From positions 2,790,001 to 2,854,000 of the forward strand of contig NZ_CP053452.2 of the NCBI RefSeq assembly GCF_013128195.2: a stretch of 64,000 bases of DNA, given 5' to 3'. This document shows positions 30,208 through 39,429 of this stretch, piece by piece. The number at the start of each line of letters is the position of its first letter. The stretch's first letter is position 1. The DNA comes from Frigoriglobus tundricola (lineage in GTDB: Bacteria; Planctomycetota; Planctomycetia; Gemmatales; Gemmataceae). The notes below the pieces were generated by a model. The model searched no databases. It was not told where the DNA came from and saw nothing but the letters and a program-made list of their open reading frames with translations. The translations under genes were made by a program, and so were the position numbers.

Positions 30208-31509
30208 TCAGATCTTCCACTTCGGGCGCGGCTCGCGGGCGAGTTCCTTGTTCGCCGCCGCGTCGTCGATGAACGTCTCCTTCACCGGGTCCCACTTCAG
30301 CGTGCGGCCGAGGCGGTAGCCGATGTTCCCCAGGTGGCAGATGCTCGCCGAGCGGTGGCCCGTTTCGGCCGGGCAGATCGTTTCCTTGCCGCTCCTCACG
30401 CACTCCAGCCAGTTCTTCTTGTGGTCGGTGCTGGGGTAAACGTGCTTCTCCCTCTCCCCGATCGGGTCTTTCAGGGTCGTGTCCGGCAGGCTGCGGATGC
30501 CGCCGCGGCTGACGAGGATGATGCCCTCGGTGCCCTCGAACACGCAGTCGGAGCGGAGTTCCTTGCCGTCCTTCCCCTTCTCGAACGCGTCGTGGATCAT
30601 CACCACGCCGTTGGCGTAGACGAAGCGCAGCCCGCGGCCGGTCTTCGGGTCCTTCGGCGGGACCACCTCGACCGGCCCGCTCGTGTCGGTGCCCAGCGCC
30701 CACTGGGCGATGTCGAAGTGGTGCGCGCCCATGTCGGCCAGTTGGCCGCCGGCGTACTCCTGGTACTTGCGCCAATCGGGGAAGTGGCCGTGAACGCCCT
30801 TCGGGCACAGCACGGAGCTGTACTCGCGCTCCGGCGCCGGCCCGAGCCAGAAGTCCCAGTCGGTGCCTTCGGGCTTGGGCTCGCCCTTGAGGTCGCACGG
30901 CTTCGCCGGGCCGCCGACGCCGATGCGGATCGTCTTGAGCTGGCCGATCCGGCCGTTCCACACGTACTCAACGGCCTTGCGGAAGTGCCCGCCGAACTCG
31001 CTGCGCTGTTGGCTGCCGGTCTGGAAGACCACCTTGGCCTTCTTCACCTCGTCCGCCAGCCAGCGGCCGTCCGCGAGGTTCTGCGTGAGGGGCTTTTCGC
31101 AATAGATGTGCTTGCCGGCGCGGGCGGCGAGTACGGAGGGGATCGCGTGCCAGTGGTCCGGCGTGGCGATGACGACCGCGTCCAGCCCCTTGAGGGCGAG
31201 CAGTTCGCGGAAATCGCCGAAGGTCTTCACGCCCTTGTAGGTGCCGGATTTGGTGCGGTCGGCGTACCGCTTCTCCACCGCCTGTTGAGCGTTCTCGGTG
31301 CGCTCCTTGACCACGTCGCACACGGCGACGACCTCGACCTCGCTGCGGCCGAGGAAGTCGCCGAGGTGACCGCGCCCCATCGCGCCGATACCGATGAAGC
31401 CGAGCGTGAGTTTTTCGCTGGGCGCGCGGGCGCCGGCCGGGCGCGAGATTACCAGCGGGGCCGCCGCCGTCGCGGCTGCGGAGTGGAGGAACGTGCGGCG
31501 GGTAAGCAT
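30208..31509 (-). CDS. Tat-exported Gfo/Idh/MocA family oxidoreductase
   Basis: 433 residues. Twin-arginine signal LTRRTFLHSAAATAAAPLV. The N-terminal Rossmann fold has GFIGIGAMGRGHLGDF, VVAVCDVVKERTENA and AVVIATPDHWHA, followed by the catalytic-Lys motif YCEKPLTQNLA. The C-terminal half contains GGGQLADMGAHHFD-type QLADMGAHHFDIAQWALG and ends EPRPKWKI, as usual in planctomycete exported members. The NAD(P)-dependent substrate is probably a sugar or polyol, but Tat-exported family members in planctomycetes are largely uncharacterised. REP-like repeats lie upstream. Confidence 0.9.
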   Translation of the reverse strand: MLTRRTFLHSAAATAAAPLVISRPAGARAPSEKLTLGFIGIGAMGRGHLGDFLGRSEVEVVAVCDVVKERTENAQQAVEKRYADRTKSGTYKGVKTFGDFRELLALKGLDAVVIATPDHWHAIPSVLAARAGKHIYCEKPLTQNLADGRWLADEVKKAKVVFQTGSQQRSEFGGHFRKAVEYVWNGRIGQLKTIRIGVGGPAKPCDLKGEPKPEGTDWDFWLGPAPEREYSSVLCPKGVHGHFPDWRKYQEYAGGQLADMGAHHFDIAQWALGTDTSGPVEVVPPKDPKTGRGLRFVYANGVVMIHDAFEKGKDGKELRSDCVFEGTEGIILVSRGGIRSLPDTTLKDPIGEREKHVYPSTDHKKNWLECVRSGKETICPAETGHRSASICHLGNIGYRLGRTLKWDPVKETFIDDAAANKELAREPRPKWKI

Positions 31510-31567
31510 GTGAGAGGGTCCTTGTGGGAGGGAATGAGGCGGGCCGGTCGGGGGCGGGCAGGTCTTC

Positions 31568-31825
31568 GTTCGTAGTGACCCGCTTCAGCGGGTCGAAAGC
31601 GATGGGGCCGTTAAAGCAAACCGCGCCGCGCAGTGTGCTCCTCCTGATACACGAACCCGCTGAGAGTGTCTGTTTTCGTGGCACAGGCTTTCGAGCCTGT
31701 GCTTCAAGGCACACAGGCTCGAAAGCCTGTGCCACGAGCCGAAAAACCGGACAGACTCGCCGGGTTCATGTATGAGAACGCTTCGGTGCGGCGCTCTCGA
31801 CACGCTGAAGCGGGTCACTACGAAC
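31568..31825. repeat. Nested REP-like inverted repeat
   Basis: Outer arms of 23 bases (31568-31590 and 31803-31825, GTTCGTAGTGACCCGCTTCA...) enclose an inner perfect-looking palindrome at 31678-31735 (GTGGCACAGGCTTTCGAGCC pairing with its inverse). Weaker pairing lies between (ACACGAACCCGCTGAGAGTGT with CAGACTCGCCGGGTTC). The whole 258 bases could fold back on itself. Confidence 0.8.
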
Positions 31826-31834
31826 AAAACACAG

Positions 31835-32758
31835 TCACTTCTTCTCCAGCAGATATTTATCGAACCAGTCGGCCAGCGTCTTTCCGTCGTTGGCGAACTG
31901 CGGGCCGCCGTGGCCGGCGCCCTTCCGCACCGCGAGTTCGCACGGCACGTTGTTGTCTTTGAACTTCGCGATAATCACCTCGGCCTGTTGAATGGGGACG
32001 AGGGTATCGGCGTCGCCGTGGATGATGAGGGCGGGCGCGGAGTCCTTCGTCACGAAGTACACCGGCGAGATCTGTTTGGCGATCTCGCGGCGCTTCGTTT
32101 CGTCGGTCACCGCCACGAACGAGTTGGTCTTCTTGTCGAACTCGTGGAAGTCGAACGGCGCCTTGAAGTCCTTCAGGGTGCCGGTGCCCAGTGCGTACCC
32201 CCCCTCCTTGCCGTAATTGAGGAAGTCGGTCGGCGGGTAGTAGCACGCGACCGCCGCGATCTTCGACGACTGCCGCTCGACGGGATCGGTCGCCTCGGGG
32301 TTGCCCTCCTTGGGGGCACAGCCCTGCATGAGTGAGAGGTGCCCGCCCGCGGACCCGCCGGTGATCCCGAGCTTGTCGGGGTCGATGTGGTACTTCGCGG
32401 CGTTGGCCCGGATGTACCGCACGGCGCGGTGCATGTCCTCCAGGACTTCGGGGATCGTGTACTTGGGCTGGCTGCCGTGAACCACCGCGAACACGGTGTA
32501 GCCGCGATCGAGGAACGCCCTCGCGGCGGCGGCGTTGACCCAGTCCTTACTGGAATACCACCCGCCGGACACGCACCAGACGATTCCCTTCCCGTTCGCT
32601 TTCTCCTTGGGTGCGAACACGTCCATCGTGAGTGCGGTGCCGAACTTGCGCCCGTAGATCACGTCTTCCGTGCGGGTGAAGCTGGCAGCCGGTTGCGCGC
32701 CGGCCGATTGCGCGCCGGCACTCACGAAGAGGGTGACGAGCAAGAAACGGGAGAGCAT
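31835..32758 (-). CDS. Exported alpha/beta hydrolase (BD-FAE/carboxylesterase-like)
   Basis: 307 residues. ATG at 32758 has CGGAG 9 bases upstream and begins a signal peptide (MLSRFLLVTLFVSAGAQSAG). Family features: VIYGRKFGTALTMDVFAP, oxyanion-type VSGGWYSSKDW, nucleophile elbow GGSAGGHLSLM, acid in HGDADTLVP and catalytic His in KGAGHGGPQF. This set (xxGxSxGGHL plus HGDxDxxVP plus GxGHG) is typical of esterase/feruloyl-esterase-like exported planctomycete enzymes. The esterase substrate is unknown. Start alternatives upstream would remove the signal peptide from the N-terminus. Confidence 0.85.
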   Translation of the reverse strand: MLSRFLLVTLFVSAGAQSAGAQPAASFTRTEDVIYGRKFGTALTMDVFAPKEKANGKGIVWCVSGGWYSSKDWVNAAAARAFLDRGYTVFAVVHGSQPKYTIPEVLEDMHRAVRYIRANAAKYHIDPDKLGITGGSAGGHLSLMQGCAPKEGNPEATDPVERQSSKIAAVACYYPPTDFLNYGKEGGYALGTGTLKDFKAPFDFHEFDKKTNSFVAVTDETKRREIAKQISPVYFVTKDSAPALIIHGDADTLVPIQQAEVIIAKFKDNNVPCELAVRKGAGHGGPQFANDGKTLADWFDKYLLEKK

Positions 32759-32946
32759 GGGAACTCCGTAATGGGCTGGTGATGCGGTTCGGGTTAGTGA
32801 GGTCGCATGACGGGTTGGGAATTCGTGCCGAACCGCGTAGGCGGGTTGTTCTGTTCCTGGACCGGGAGACCGTCTCGGCCGCAAAGCGAAGAGCGGCCGA
32901 GACGGCCCCGGTCCCAGGGAAAGCACCTCGGCCCGGCGCTTCGGTG

Positions 32947-33501
32947 TCACTCCGCGCGTGCGTAAAACACGTAGGTCGCAGTGTAGGGCACCCCGATTCG
33001 CGTGTCCGCGCGTTTGGGGGCGTCGGCCGGTGCCTTCCCGCCTTCGGTTTGAATGCGCTGGACGTAAACCGCTTTAGCAAGCACTCCCGGGCTCCCGTCG
33101 TCGGACTTCACACGCACGAGGAGCCAGGGGATGTCGGTTTCGGGCTTCTTCGCCGGGGCCGACTTCACATCTTCCGCCTTGTCCCGTACCAGTCGGCTGC
33201 CGTCGTTCGCTTCCCACGCCGGAACGCCGAGCGTCGGTGCGCCGAAGTGGTGGCCGACCCGCGCGCCCTTGTCATCGGCCAGGTCCGCCAGGGGCGCCTC
33301 CAGTTCCCACTTGAGTTTCCCGTCCTTGCCCGCGACCGATTTGTAGATCTGCACGCCCTTCGCGTGGAGGGTCAGAACGCGCGCGTACCCGGCAGGGACC
33401 GCAATCTCCTTCGGAACCGCGGGCGCGTCCCCACCCGCCACGCGCGCCGACAGCGCGACCAGCGCCGCCAGTAACCCCGTTGCTCTGAGCATCCGCATCA
33501 T
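32947..33501 (-). CDS. Exported DUF3455-domain protein
   Basis: 184 residues; GAGGACC upstream of ATGATG. Signal peptide MMRMLRATGLLAALVALSARV. The mature region matches DUF3455: AKGVQIYKS near residue 48, WELEAPLADLADDKGARVGHHFG, DGSRLV, PWLLVRVKSDDG..GVLAKAVYVQRIQTEGGKAP (split here by several residues), and C-terminal YTATYVFYARAE. Members are exported with unknown role. It lies 34 bases from the next gene, with which it may form an operon. Confidence 0.82.
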   Translation of the reverse strand: MMRMLRATGLLAALVALSARVAGGDAPAVPKEIAVPAGYARVLTLHAKGVQIYKSVAGKDGKLKWELEAPLADLADDKGARVGHHFGAPTLGVPAWEANDGSRLVRDKAEDVKSAPAKKPETDIPWLLVRVKSDDGSPGVLAKAVYVQRIQTEGGKAPADAPKRADTRIGVPYTATYVFYARAE

Positions 33502-33535
33502 CGGCCGGTCCTCAATCCGTGGGCTGTGCCTGGGC

Positions 33536-34168
33536 TCATTCCGACTTCTTGGGCGCGTCCTTCTTGTCCCCGCCCTTCTTCATGTTGAGGAACGGGTTCG
33601 GCGGGAGGTCGATCTTCTTCACCGACTGGAGGTACTCGAGCATTTTGTCGGCGTCCTTGCCGGCGAGCTGGGCGTGGAAGTGCAGGCTGAAGCCGTGCGG
33701 CCCCTTCGCGTCGATGAGCTTCGGTTGGAGCGTGAGAAACGCCCGGACGGCGTCGAGCTGGCCCATCATTGTGGCGCAGAAGATGTCCATCCGCGCGCCG
33801 CGCTCCAGCAGCAGTTCGGCCATGGCGCGGTTGCCCATGTGCGCCGCGGCGCCCAACGCGCTCTCCCAGTCGCCGCCGCCCCAGTCCATGAACGCGTTGA
33901 CGAGTGCCGGCTCGCGGTCGAGCAGCTTCGACACCATCGGCACGTCCATATGGGCACAGATGACGAAGTCCTGGATCAGCAGCCGGTTGATCTGCGGCTT
34001 CTTCCAACTCGGGTTGAAGCCCGGCGTCGGGTAGTCGCGCTCGAACGGCGCTTCGACGGGCTTGCCGTGGGGCATCGGCGCTGGCTCCGCACTCAGCGCT
34101 TCACTTCCGAGGACGACGCTCGCGGCGAACGCGGTCGCGAGCGTGCGGCGGTCGATGGGGTCGGACAT
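33536..34168 (-). CDS. Exported ankyrin-repeat protein
   Basis: 210 residues. ATG at 34168 has AAGGACC upstream; an upstream in-frame start adds residues with no ribosome site. N-terminal Tat-like signal (DRRTLATAFAASVVLGSEAL). Residues ~70-165 contain ankyrin-type repeats: DVPMVSKLLDREPALVNAF, ESALGAAAHMGNRAMAELLLERGARMDIF, TMMGQLDAVRAFLTLQPKL. C-terminal Lys-rich tail. Ankyrin domains mediate protein binding; the partner is unknown. Confidence 0.8.
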   Translation of the reverse strand: MSDPIDRRTLATAFAASVVLGSEALSAEPAPMPHGKPVEAPFERDYPTPGFNPSWKKPQINRLLIQDFVICAHMDVPMVSKLLDREPALVNAFMDWGGGDWESALGAAAHMGNRAMAELLLERGARMDIFCATMMGQLDAVRAFLTLQPKLIDAKGPHGFSLHFHAQLAGKDADKMLEYLQSVKKIDLPPNPFLNMKKGGDKKDAPKKSE

Positions 34169-34650
34169 GGCGGGGTCCTTGTCGGGCAACGCGAAACCGG
34201 TCATCGGGTCGTCGGCCGGGATGCGCTCAGGATACCGCACCGGCGCCGGGTTCGCGGCAGGAAAAAGTGCCAATCGAGCTTGAGAACCGGTGGCCGAATG
34301 CACAGCGGGTTCTGAACTCCCGTGTGCCGCCTGCCGTCCCGAGCGTAGTGATTCGGTGGGTGACTCATTCTCACCCACGCGGGCGAGCTGACATTCAGAG
34401 GCAAGAGCCGCAGATGAACATGGGCGAAGCCGTTCCGACTCGCTGGTGGCTCGTGAAAGTGGGTCAGTTTCGCACACGGGATTCGCCGGCTTCTGATGCC
34501 ACCCCGTGCTCAAGCGCAGCTCGTGCCGTGATCGGCGCCGGGGCGGGCGAAATCTGTCGATCTCGAGGAATGTGCCGGTGGGGCGGCGCCCGGGTGTCGG
34601 ACCGCGGGCACTAAGGTGCAATGCGTGCGCGGCACCGCGCACCCGTCACG
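34169..34650. other. Intergenic region, no gene recognised
   Basis: 482 bases before the glycan locus. The open frames here lack family signatures and ribosome sites; no hairpins of note. Confidence 0.4.
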
Positions 34651-36885
34651 TCAGCCCGGGTCGAGCCGCCAGTTCCGAAACTCCAACAGCAGCACCGGCG
34701 CCGTCGGCCCGGGCGCCGGCTCGGCGGGTTCCTCCGCGAACAACTCAACGCGATTCAAGCCGGGAGCGAGGCTCAGCGGGATGTCGGCCCGGCTCGCCTT
34801 CGGGAGCGCCAACGTCCCCGACCGGTCGCCCAACCGGTAGCGAAGGGTTGGCCGGTCGGGGTCCGGGTGCCCGGGGCCGGCTACCGTGTCCGCCCGGAAC
34901 CGCACGGCCTGCGGCTGCCCGGTGCCGTTGTGGATCAAGAACGTCGTCGGGGCGTTCCCGATCCAGACGCCGGGCCGCCACTCGCCGTCCCAGTTGGTCG
35001 CCTGGGCGCGGGTAATACCGACGACCGCGAGACCGCCCACGTCATCGACCAGTTTCAACCGCGCGCCGGCCCACCGCTCCGCTCCCGGCTGCGCCCACGC
35101 CCGCCGTTCGAGTAGCGAGAAGCGGGCCTTCGGGGCGAACAGGTCGTACGCCGGTTTCGGGCCCGCGTACGCGCCGACGGACACGTCCCAGCCGGGCGAG
35201 CGGAACCGAACCGGCACGCCCCGCGCAGCCAGTTCCGCCCAGACCATGTGGTTGTCGGCGACGTGGGCGAGGGCCACGTCCACTCCGTCCGGACCGATCG
35301 CCTCACACAGAGCGCGCGCCTCGCTCAACCGCTGCACGACCCTGAGCGGTTGCGGCGCGTACACGTACCGGGACGCGGACGCGCGGATCTGCGGGACCCG
35401 GAGGCCGGTCATCCCGATGAGGAGCGCGGCGGCCACCCCGACCCGGGCTACGGTGCCCCATAAGGACCGGCCCCCCGCGGGCTCTGCGGGGGCGGGTTCC
35501 GGTTCGGTCGGGCGCCGGGGCCGCGGCGCGGCCAGCGCCGCGGCCCCGGCGAGGGTGAGCGGATAAATCAGCCCGTGGAACGTGTAGAGCCGGAGCTCGC
35601 CCGCGGCCCACGCGAACGGGACGCAGAGGGCGCAGGCCAGGAGCGCGACGGCCGCCAGGTTGCGCTGCCAGAGGCCCGCGACGAGGCCGGAGAAGAGGGT
35701 CAGCGCGCACCCGTAGAGCAACCAGGTCTGGGTCCCCGCGGTGATCGCCTTCAGCGTCGGCATGTCCAGATCGAGCGCGACCGGGATCACCCAGCCCCAG
35801 TCGGTCGGCGGCGGGGGCGGGGGGAAGGAGCCGAACGCGTACCGATAGACGACGAACGACGGCACACTCGTGAGTGCCCCCAGGAGCGCGGCGGAGAGCA
35901 GCGGCCGCGCGACCGCGGGCCAGACCCCGGCCGGGTCCGGGTCCCACCGGGTGCGTACGAACAGCAGCGCCAGCGCGACCGCATAGCCGCCCAACAGGAT
36001 CGCGAACAGAACCACGGGGAACAGGGGGCTGAGCGACCAACCGACCGCCACGCAGAGCAGCGCCACCAGTGCGCACCGCGCCCTCGTCGGGCCGTCGAGC
36101 GCGGTGAAGAACAGCGCCGTCAGCAGCATCCCGCCCGGGTAGCCGAGCGACTTCCCCATGTAGCCGGTCCGGGCGTTGGTCAGCCAGCTCGAAGTGGCGG
36201 CACCGAGAGCGAGCAGGGCGAGCACCAGCGGGTTGCGCGCAAACAGTCCGGCGAGGCCGATCAGCCCCGCCGCCAGAACGACCCCGGTGGCCCAGTCGTA
36301 GGAGAAGAGCGACGTCGTACCGCGGGCCTCGGCGGCGGCCGCCACCAGCAGGAACGCGACCGGCCGGCTGCACTCGCAGTACAGGTTGTGGTACGACAGG
36401 CCCTCGAGCGGTTCCGTGGTGCGGGGCGGCGTCGCGGCGGCGCGCGTGCGCAGCCAGTCGCTCGCGATCGCGTACCCGAACATGTCGCTGCCGTCCATCA
36501 CGGCCAGCGTCGGCTCGCGCGCGTCGATCGCCGTTTTGTTGCAGCTCACCGTGCCCCAGTACGCGGCGGCGAGGGCCACGACCGTCGCGGCCGTGCGGTC
36601 GCCGAGCGTCGGCAGCGCGGCCCTTCCGTACACCAGTGCGATGACCGTCGCGCCCGCGTTGAGTGCGAGCCCGCTCCAGAGGCACCAGCGTAACGGGAGC
36701 CCGCCGAAGAAGTACAGCACGGCGAGGGCACCGCCCAGGGTGAACACCCCGGCCAGCGGAGCCGCCAGCCACAAGAACGGTCGGTCGTCGCGGCGGAACG
36801 CCCGGAGCGCCCACCCGCCGCACAGCCCGAGCGCCAGCAGCGCGAGAAGCGTCTGACCGAGGAGCAGCCAGCCGTAGGTGTTCAT
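34651..36885 (-). CDS. Large multi-spanning membrane protein (glycan locus, possible GT-C type)
   Basis: 744 residues starting MNTYGWLLLG; an open frame upstream has no start with a ribosome site. About 12 hydrophobic helices occupy residues 5-520 (for example LLLGQTLLALLALGLCGGWA and ALVALLCVAVGWSLSPLFPV). An exposed loop after helix 4 carries DGSDMFGYAIASDWL, an acidic motif at the place where GT-C glycosyltransferases have theirs. A soluble C-terminal part (about 570-744) is predicted outside, ending in a beta-rich domain VELFAEEP..LLEFRNWRLDPG. No family name can be given. Context with two other such proteins, GT2 enzymes and nucleotide-sugar genes suggests transfer or polymerisation of lipid-linked sugars. 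Confidence 0.75.
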   Translation of the reverse strand: MNTYGWLLLGQTLLALLALGLCGGWALRAFRRDDRPFLWLAAPLAGVFTLGGALAVLYFFGGLPLRWCLWSGLALNAGATVIALVYGRAALPTLGDRTAATVVALAAAYWGTVSCNKTAIDAREPTLAVMDGSDMFGYAIASDWLRTRAAATPPRTTEPLEGLSYHNLYCECSRPVAFLLVAAAAEARGTTSLFSYDWATGVVLAAGLIGLAGLFARNPLVLALLALGAATSSWLTNARTGYMGKSLGYPGGMLLTALFFTALDGPTRARCALVALLCVAVGWSLSPLFPVVLFAILLGGYAVALALLFVRTRWDPDPAGVWPAVARPLLSAALLGALTSVPSFVVYRYAFGSFPPPPPPTDWGWVIPVALDLDMPTLKAITAGTQTWLLYGCALTLFSGLVAGLWQRNLAAVALLACALCVPFAWAAGELRLYTFHGLIYPLTLAGAAALAAPRPRRPTEPEPAPAEPAGGRSLWGTVARVGVAAALLIGMTGLRVPQIRASASRYVYAPQPLRVVQRLSEARALCEAIGPDGVDVALAHVADNHMVWAELAARGVPVRFRSPGWDVSVGAYAGPKPAYDLFAPKARFSLLERRAWAQPGAERWAGARLKLVDDVGGLAVVGITRAQATNWDGEWRPGVWIGNAPTTFLIHNGTGQPQAVRFRADTVAGPGHPDPDRPTLRYRLGDRSGTLALPKASRADIPLSLAPGLNRVELFAEEPAEPAPGPTAPVLLLEFRNWRLDPG

Positions 36886-37160
36886 GGGAACCCCGTACTT
36901 CGGAACAGGACACGCGCACGAAACCGCGTGGGGCGCGAACACCGGATCAGGGCAATCCCGTCCGCGATCCGGCCCGACGGCATGGGCCACTGCCACCAAT
37001 TTGGGGCGTCGCGGTGGTGACCAAGGTCGAGCCCCCGAAACCCTCCCGGTCCCGGTCCCGTGCCGGGCCGCCCCGCGCCCTTCGGATCAAGGTCGAAAGG
37101 GTCGCACTCGCGGGCGACACGCGACCCGTGCGGTGCAAGTCGCCCGTCGCGGGCGACCAC

Positions 37161-39062
37161 TCAGGCCGCACGCCGCAGATCAACGGGAGCGGGCCGCTCG
37201 ACCGGCGCCGCTGCAGCGAGAGCGGCGCGTCGGGGCAACCGGGGGACCGACAGGCCCACAACGACCACCGCCCACCCAACGAGTACCCAGTCCGCTGCGG
37301 CGTTCAGCACGCGCCACTTGCGCGGCGGGGCGAACGCGTACTCGATCGTGTGCGCCCCCGCTGGCACGGGTACGGCGGTGCGCGCCGCGGCCGCTCCGCT
37401 CCCGGCACGGGGGTTCTCCCAGGTCCGCAGTTGCCCCTCCGGCACCGGAACCCCATCGACCTTGAACGCGCTCCACCGAAACGGCACCGCCTGCGTGCTG
37501 ACGTACCCGTCGGCCGCGAGCGCCACCCGGACCGGGCCCACGCGCCCGAACTGCTCCCCGCTGCCGATCGGGAACTCGGTGAGGTGGAGCCGGGCCGCCT
37601 CGTGGGGCGGGAGGGGCGGGGCGCAATCGGGTGTGAAGTACCCCCACCCGGCGGCACACGAGGTCGCCTTGATCCACCGCGCGTATTCCGGGTCGGCGCG
37701 GTCGGTCGGCAACTTGTGTTGCCAACACACCGCGCGGCCGTTCATCGCCTTCTGAGACAGGCCGCAAACCAACAGAGTGAACACGACAGCCAGCGCCACC
37801 GGCGGCCCGGCCCACGGGGCGCCGCCCGGGGACGGACCCGTCGCCGGCCGGAACACAAGGGCCAAGAGGAGGCCGATGAGTGCCACCGTGTTCACGGTCG
37901 CCACCAAGCGGTACGCGAACTGGATCTTCGACAGCGCGCCCCGCAGGCCCGCCGGGAGCGCGCCCTCGACCTCGGGGCTCACGGACAGCACGAATACGCC
38001 CAGTCCGAACGCCCCCACGGCCGCACCGACGAGGACGAGTCGGGGCCGGAGGTCCGGTCCAACGGCGCGGAACGCGCCGGCCAGCGCGACCCCCGCGAGG
38101 GCCAACAGCGGCAGGCTCGCCTGCGTCTCGAGGTGGAGCGTCCCCAGCGGCGGGGCACCGGGCGTCATCTGGTTGTAGTCCAGCGGCATCGGGAACAGCC
38201 GCACCCAGACGGCCGTCCGGGTCGGCAGACCGAAGTATTGCAGCCCCTCCACCGTGACGGGCGCGACCGCCGGGCGGGGGGCGATCGCCAACTCCGCACC
38301 GAGGCGCCGGTACGCGTACAGCCAGGGTGACATCACCAGGCAGGCGAGTAGCCCCGCCACGAAGAGCGCCGCGTGTCGCCGGACGGCACCGGGGCGCTGA
38401 ACCACCGGCACCCACCAATGCGCGGCGTAAATGAGGCCCAAAACGGGCACGCTCAACATTCCCGTTATCGGGTGCGTGGACGCCGCCAGCGCCCAGAACA
38501 GCCCGGCGGCCAGCGCCGCGTGCCACCGCACCCCCGGCCCCGGACGGAAAAAGAACTGAACCCACAAGCAGCACGAGCAAATCAGCATCGCGCCGGCGAA
38601 GAACTCGGGGATCGCGGTGCGGCTGTACAAGTTGGTGAGGGGGTACGTTGCCCAGCAGGTCGCACAGGCCGTGGCGACCGAAAACGCCTCCCCCACGCCG
38701 AACACACGGACGGTGTGGCGCACGACCGCATACAGGGCAATGAGACTCAGTAGAGCCAGCAACCGGACCGCCACGTGGCACCCCCACGCCGCGCTCAACA
38801 GGCCCGCTACCTTGTACAGAGCGCCGCCGTAGAAGACGGGGAGCGGGGTGCCGACCTGGCCCTCCGAGTTGAACACGGGTGGGAACGCCCGGTCCGCTTT
38901 CCACGCCTCACCTTGGTACGCGATCATCCAGGCGTGGACGGTGTAATCGGTACCCATGCCGCAGTCCGTGTCCCAGAGTACCAGGACCGGGGCGGCCGCG
39001 GCCACGGCCCCGACGATCAGCGCCGACACGGCTCGCCGAACTTGTACCCCCTGCGATTTCAA
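37161..39062 (-). CDS. Multi-spanning membrane protein, PTPS-related/GT-C-like
   Basis: 633 residues. TTG start inferred: GGAGG lies 6 bases before TTGAAATCG, with no better start. About 11 helices. The first extracytoplasmic loop has DTDCGMGTDYTVHAWM and AFPPVFNSEGQVGTPLPVFY, a pattern I associate with the PF10131 (6-pyruvoyl-tetrahydropterin-synthase-related) membrane family, which belongs to the GT-C fold glycosyltransferases. The C-terminal ~170 residues (from about AVCWQHKLPTDR) are extracytoplasmic and end with a final helix (ADWVLVGWAVVVVGLSV). Likely a lipid-linked sugar transferase of the glycan locus. It is divergent from the gene at 39430. Confidence 0.75.
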   Translation of the reverse strand: MKSQGVQVRRAVSALIVGAVAAAAPVLVLWDTDCGMGTDYTVHAWMIAYQGEAWKADRAFPPVFNSEGQVGTPLPVFYGGALYKVAGLLSAAWGCHVAVRLLALLSLIALYAVVRHTVRVFGVGEAFSVATACATCWATYPLTNLYSRTAIPEFFAGAMLICSCCLWVQFFFRPGPGVRWHAALAAGLFWALAASTHPITGMLSVPVLGLIYAAHWWVPVVQRPGAVRRHAALFVAGLLACLVMSPWLYAYRRLGAELAIAPRPAVAPVTVEGLQYFGLPTRTAVWVRLFPMPLDYNQMTPGAPPLGTLHLETQASLPLLALAGVALAGAFRAVGPDLRPRLVLVGAAVGAFGLGVFVLSVSPEVEGALPAGLRGALSKIQFAYRLVATVNTVALIGLLLALVFRPATGPSPGGAPWAGPPVALAVVFTLLVCGLSQKAMNGRAVCWQHKLPTDRADPEYARWIKATSCAAGWGYFTPDCAPPLPPHEAARLHLTEFPIGSGEQFGRVGPVRVALAADGYVSTQAVPFRWSAFKVDGVPVPEGQLRTWENPRAGSGAAAARTAVPVPAGAHTIEYAFAPPRKWRVLNAAADWVLVGWAVVVVGLSVPRLPRRAALAAAAPVERPAPVDLRRAA

Positions 39063-39429
39063 GTGCGCCTCCGTGCCGAGCCCTGTTCCGTGCAGTTAAG
39101 ACCGCGTCATACCACCGCGGTCATTTTTGCGAAACGCCAATTCGCTAACTCGAGGGCGATTACAGGTTGCGGGGGCCGCTCGGTTTCGCTCTGCGGCCCG
39201 AGTGGGCGGGCACCGCGCCGTCCCGGCGCCGTCCCCGCGGGACATCGGAACCACTGTGTTGCTCGACACGAGTCTCGTCTTGCGGCAACTCTCCAGATTC
39301 GCTATGACCCCAGCCGTGGTCGTGCCGCCCCGACGGCGCGACCGGCAAACTCGTGCCGCGACTTCAGCTCGCCGCCCGCGGTGCCGATGGTATACGGCCC
39401 GCGCCGGCGCGGGCGAAAGGGAGTGACGC
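39063..39429. other. Divergent intergenic region
   Basis: 367 bases between two divergently transcribed membrane-protein genes, so probably carrying both promoters. No repeat or operator stood out. Confidence 0.4.
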
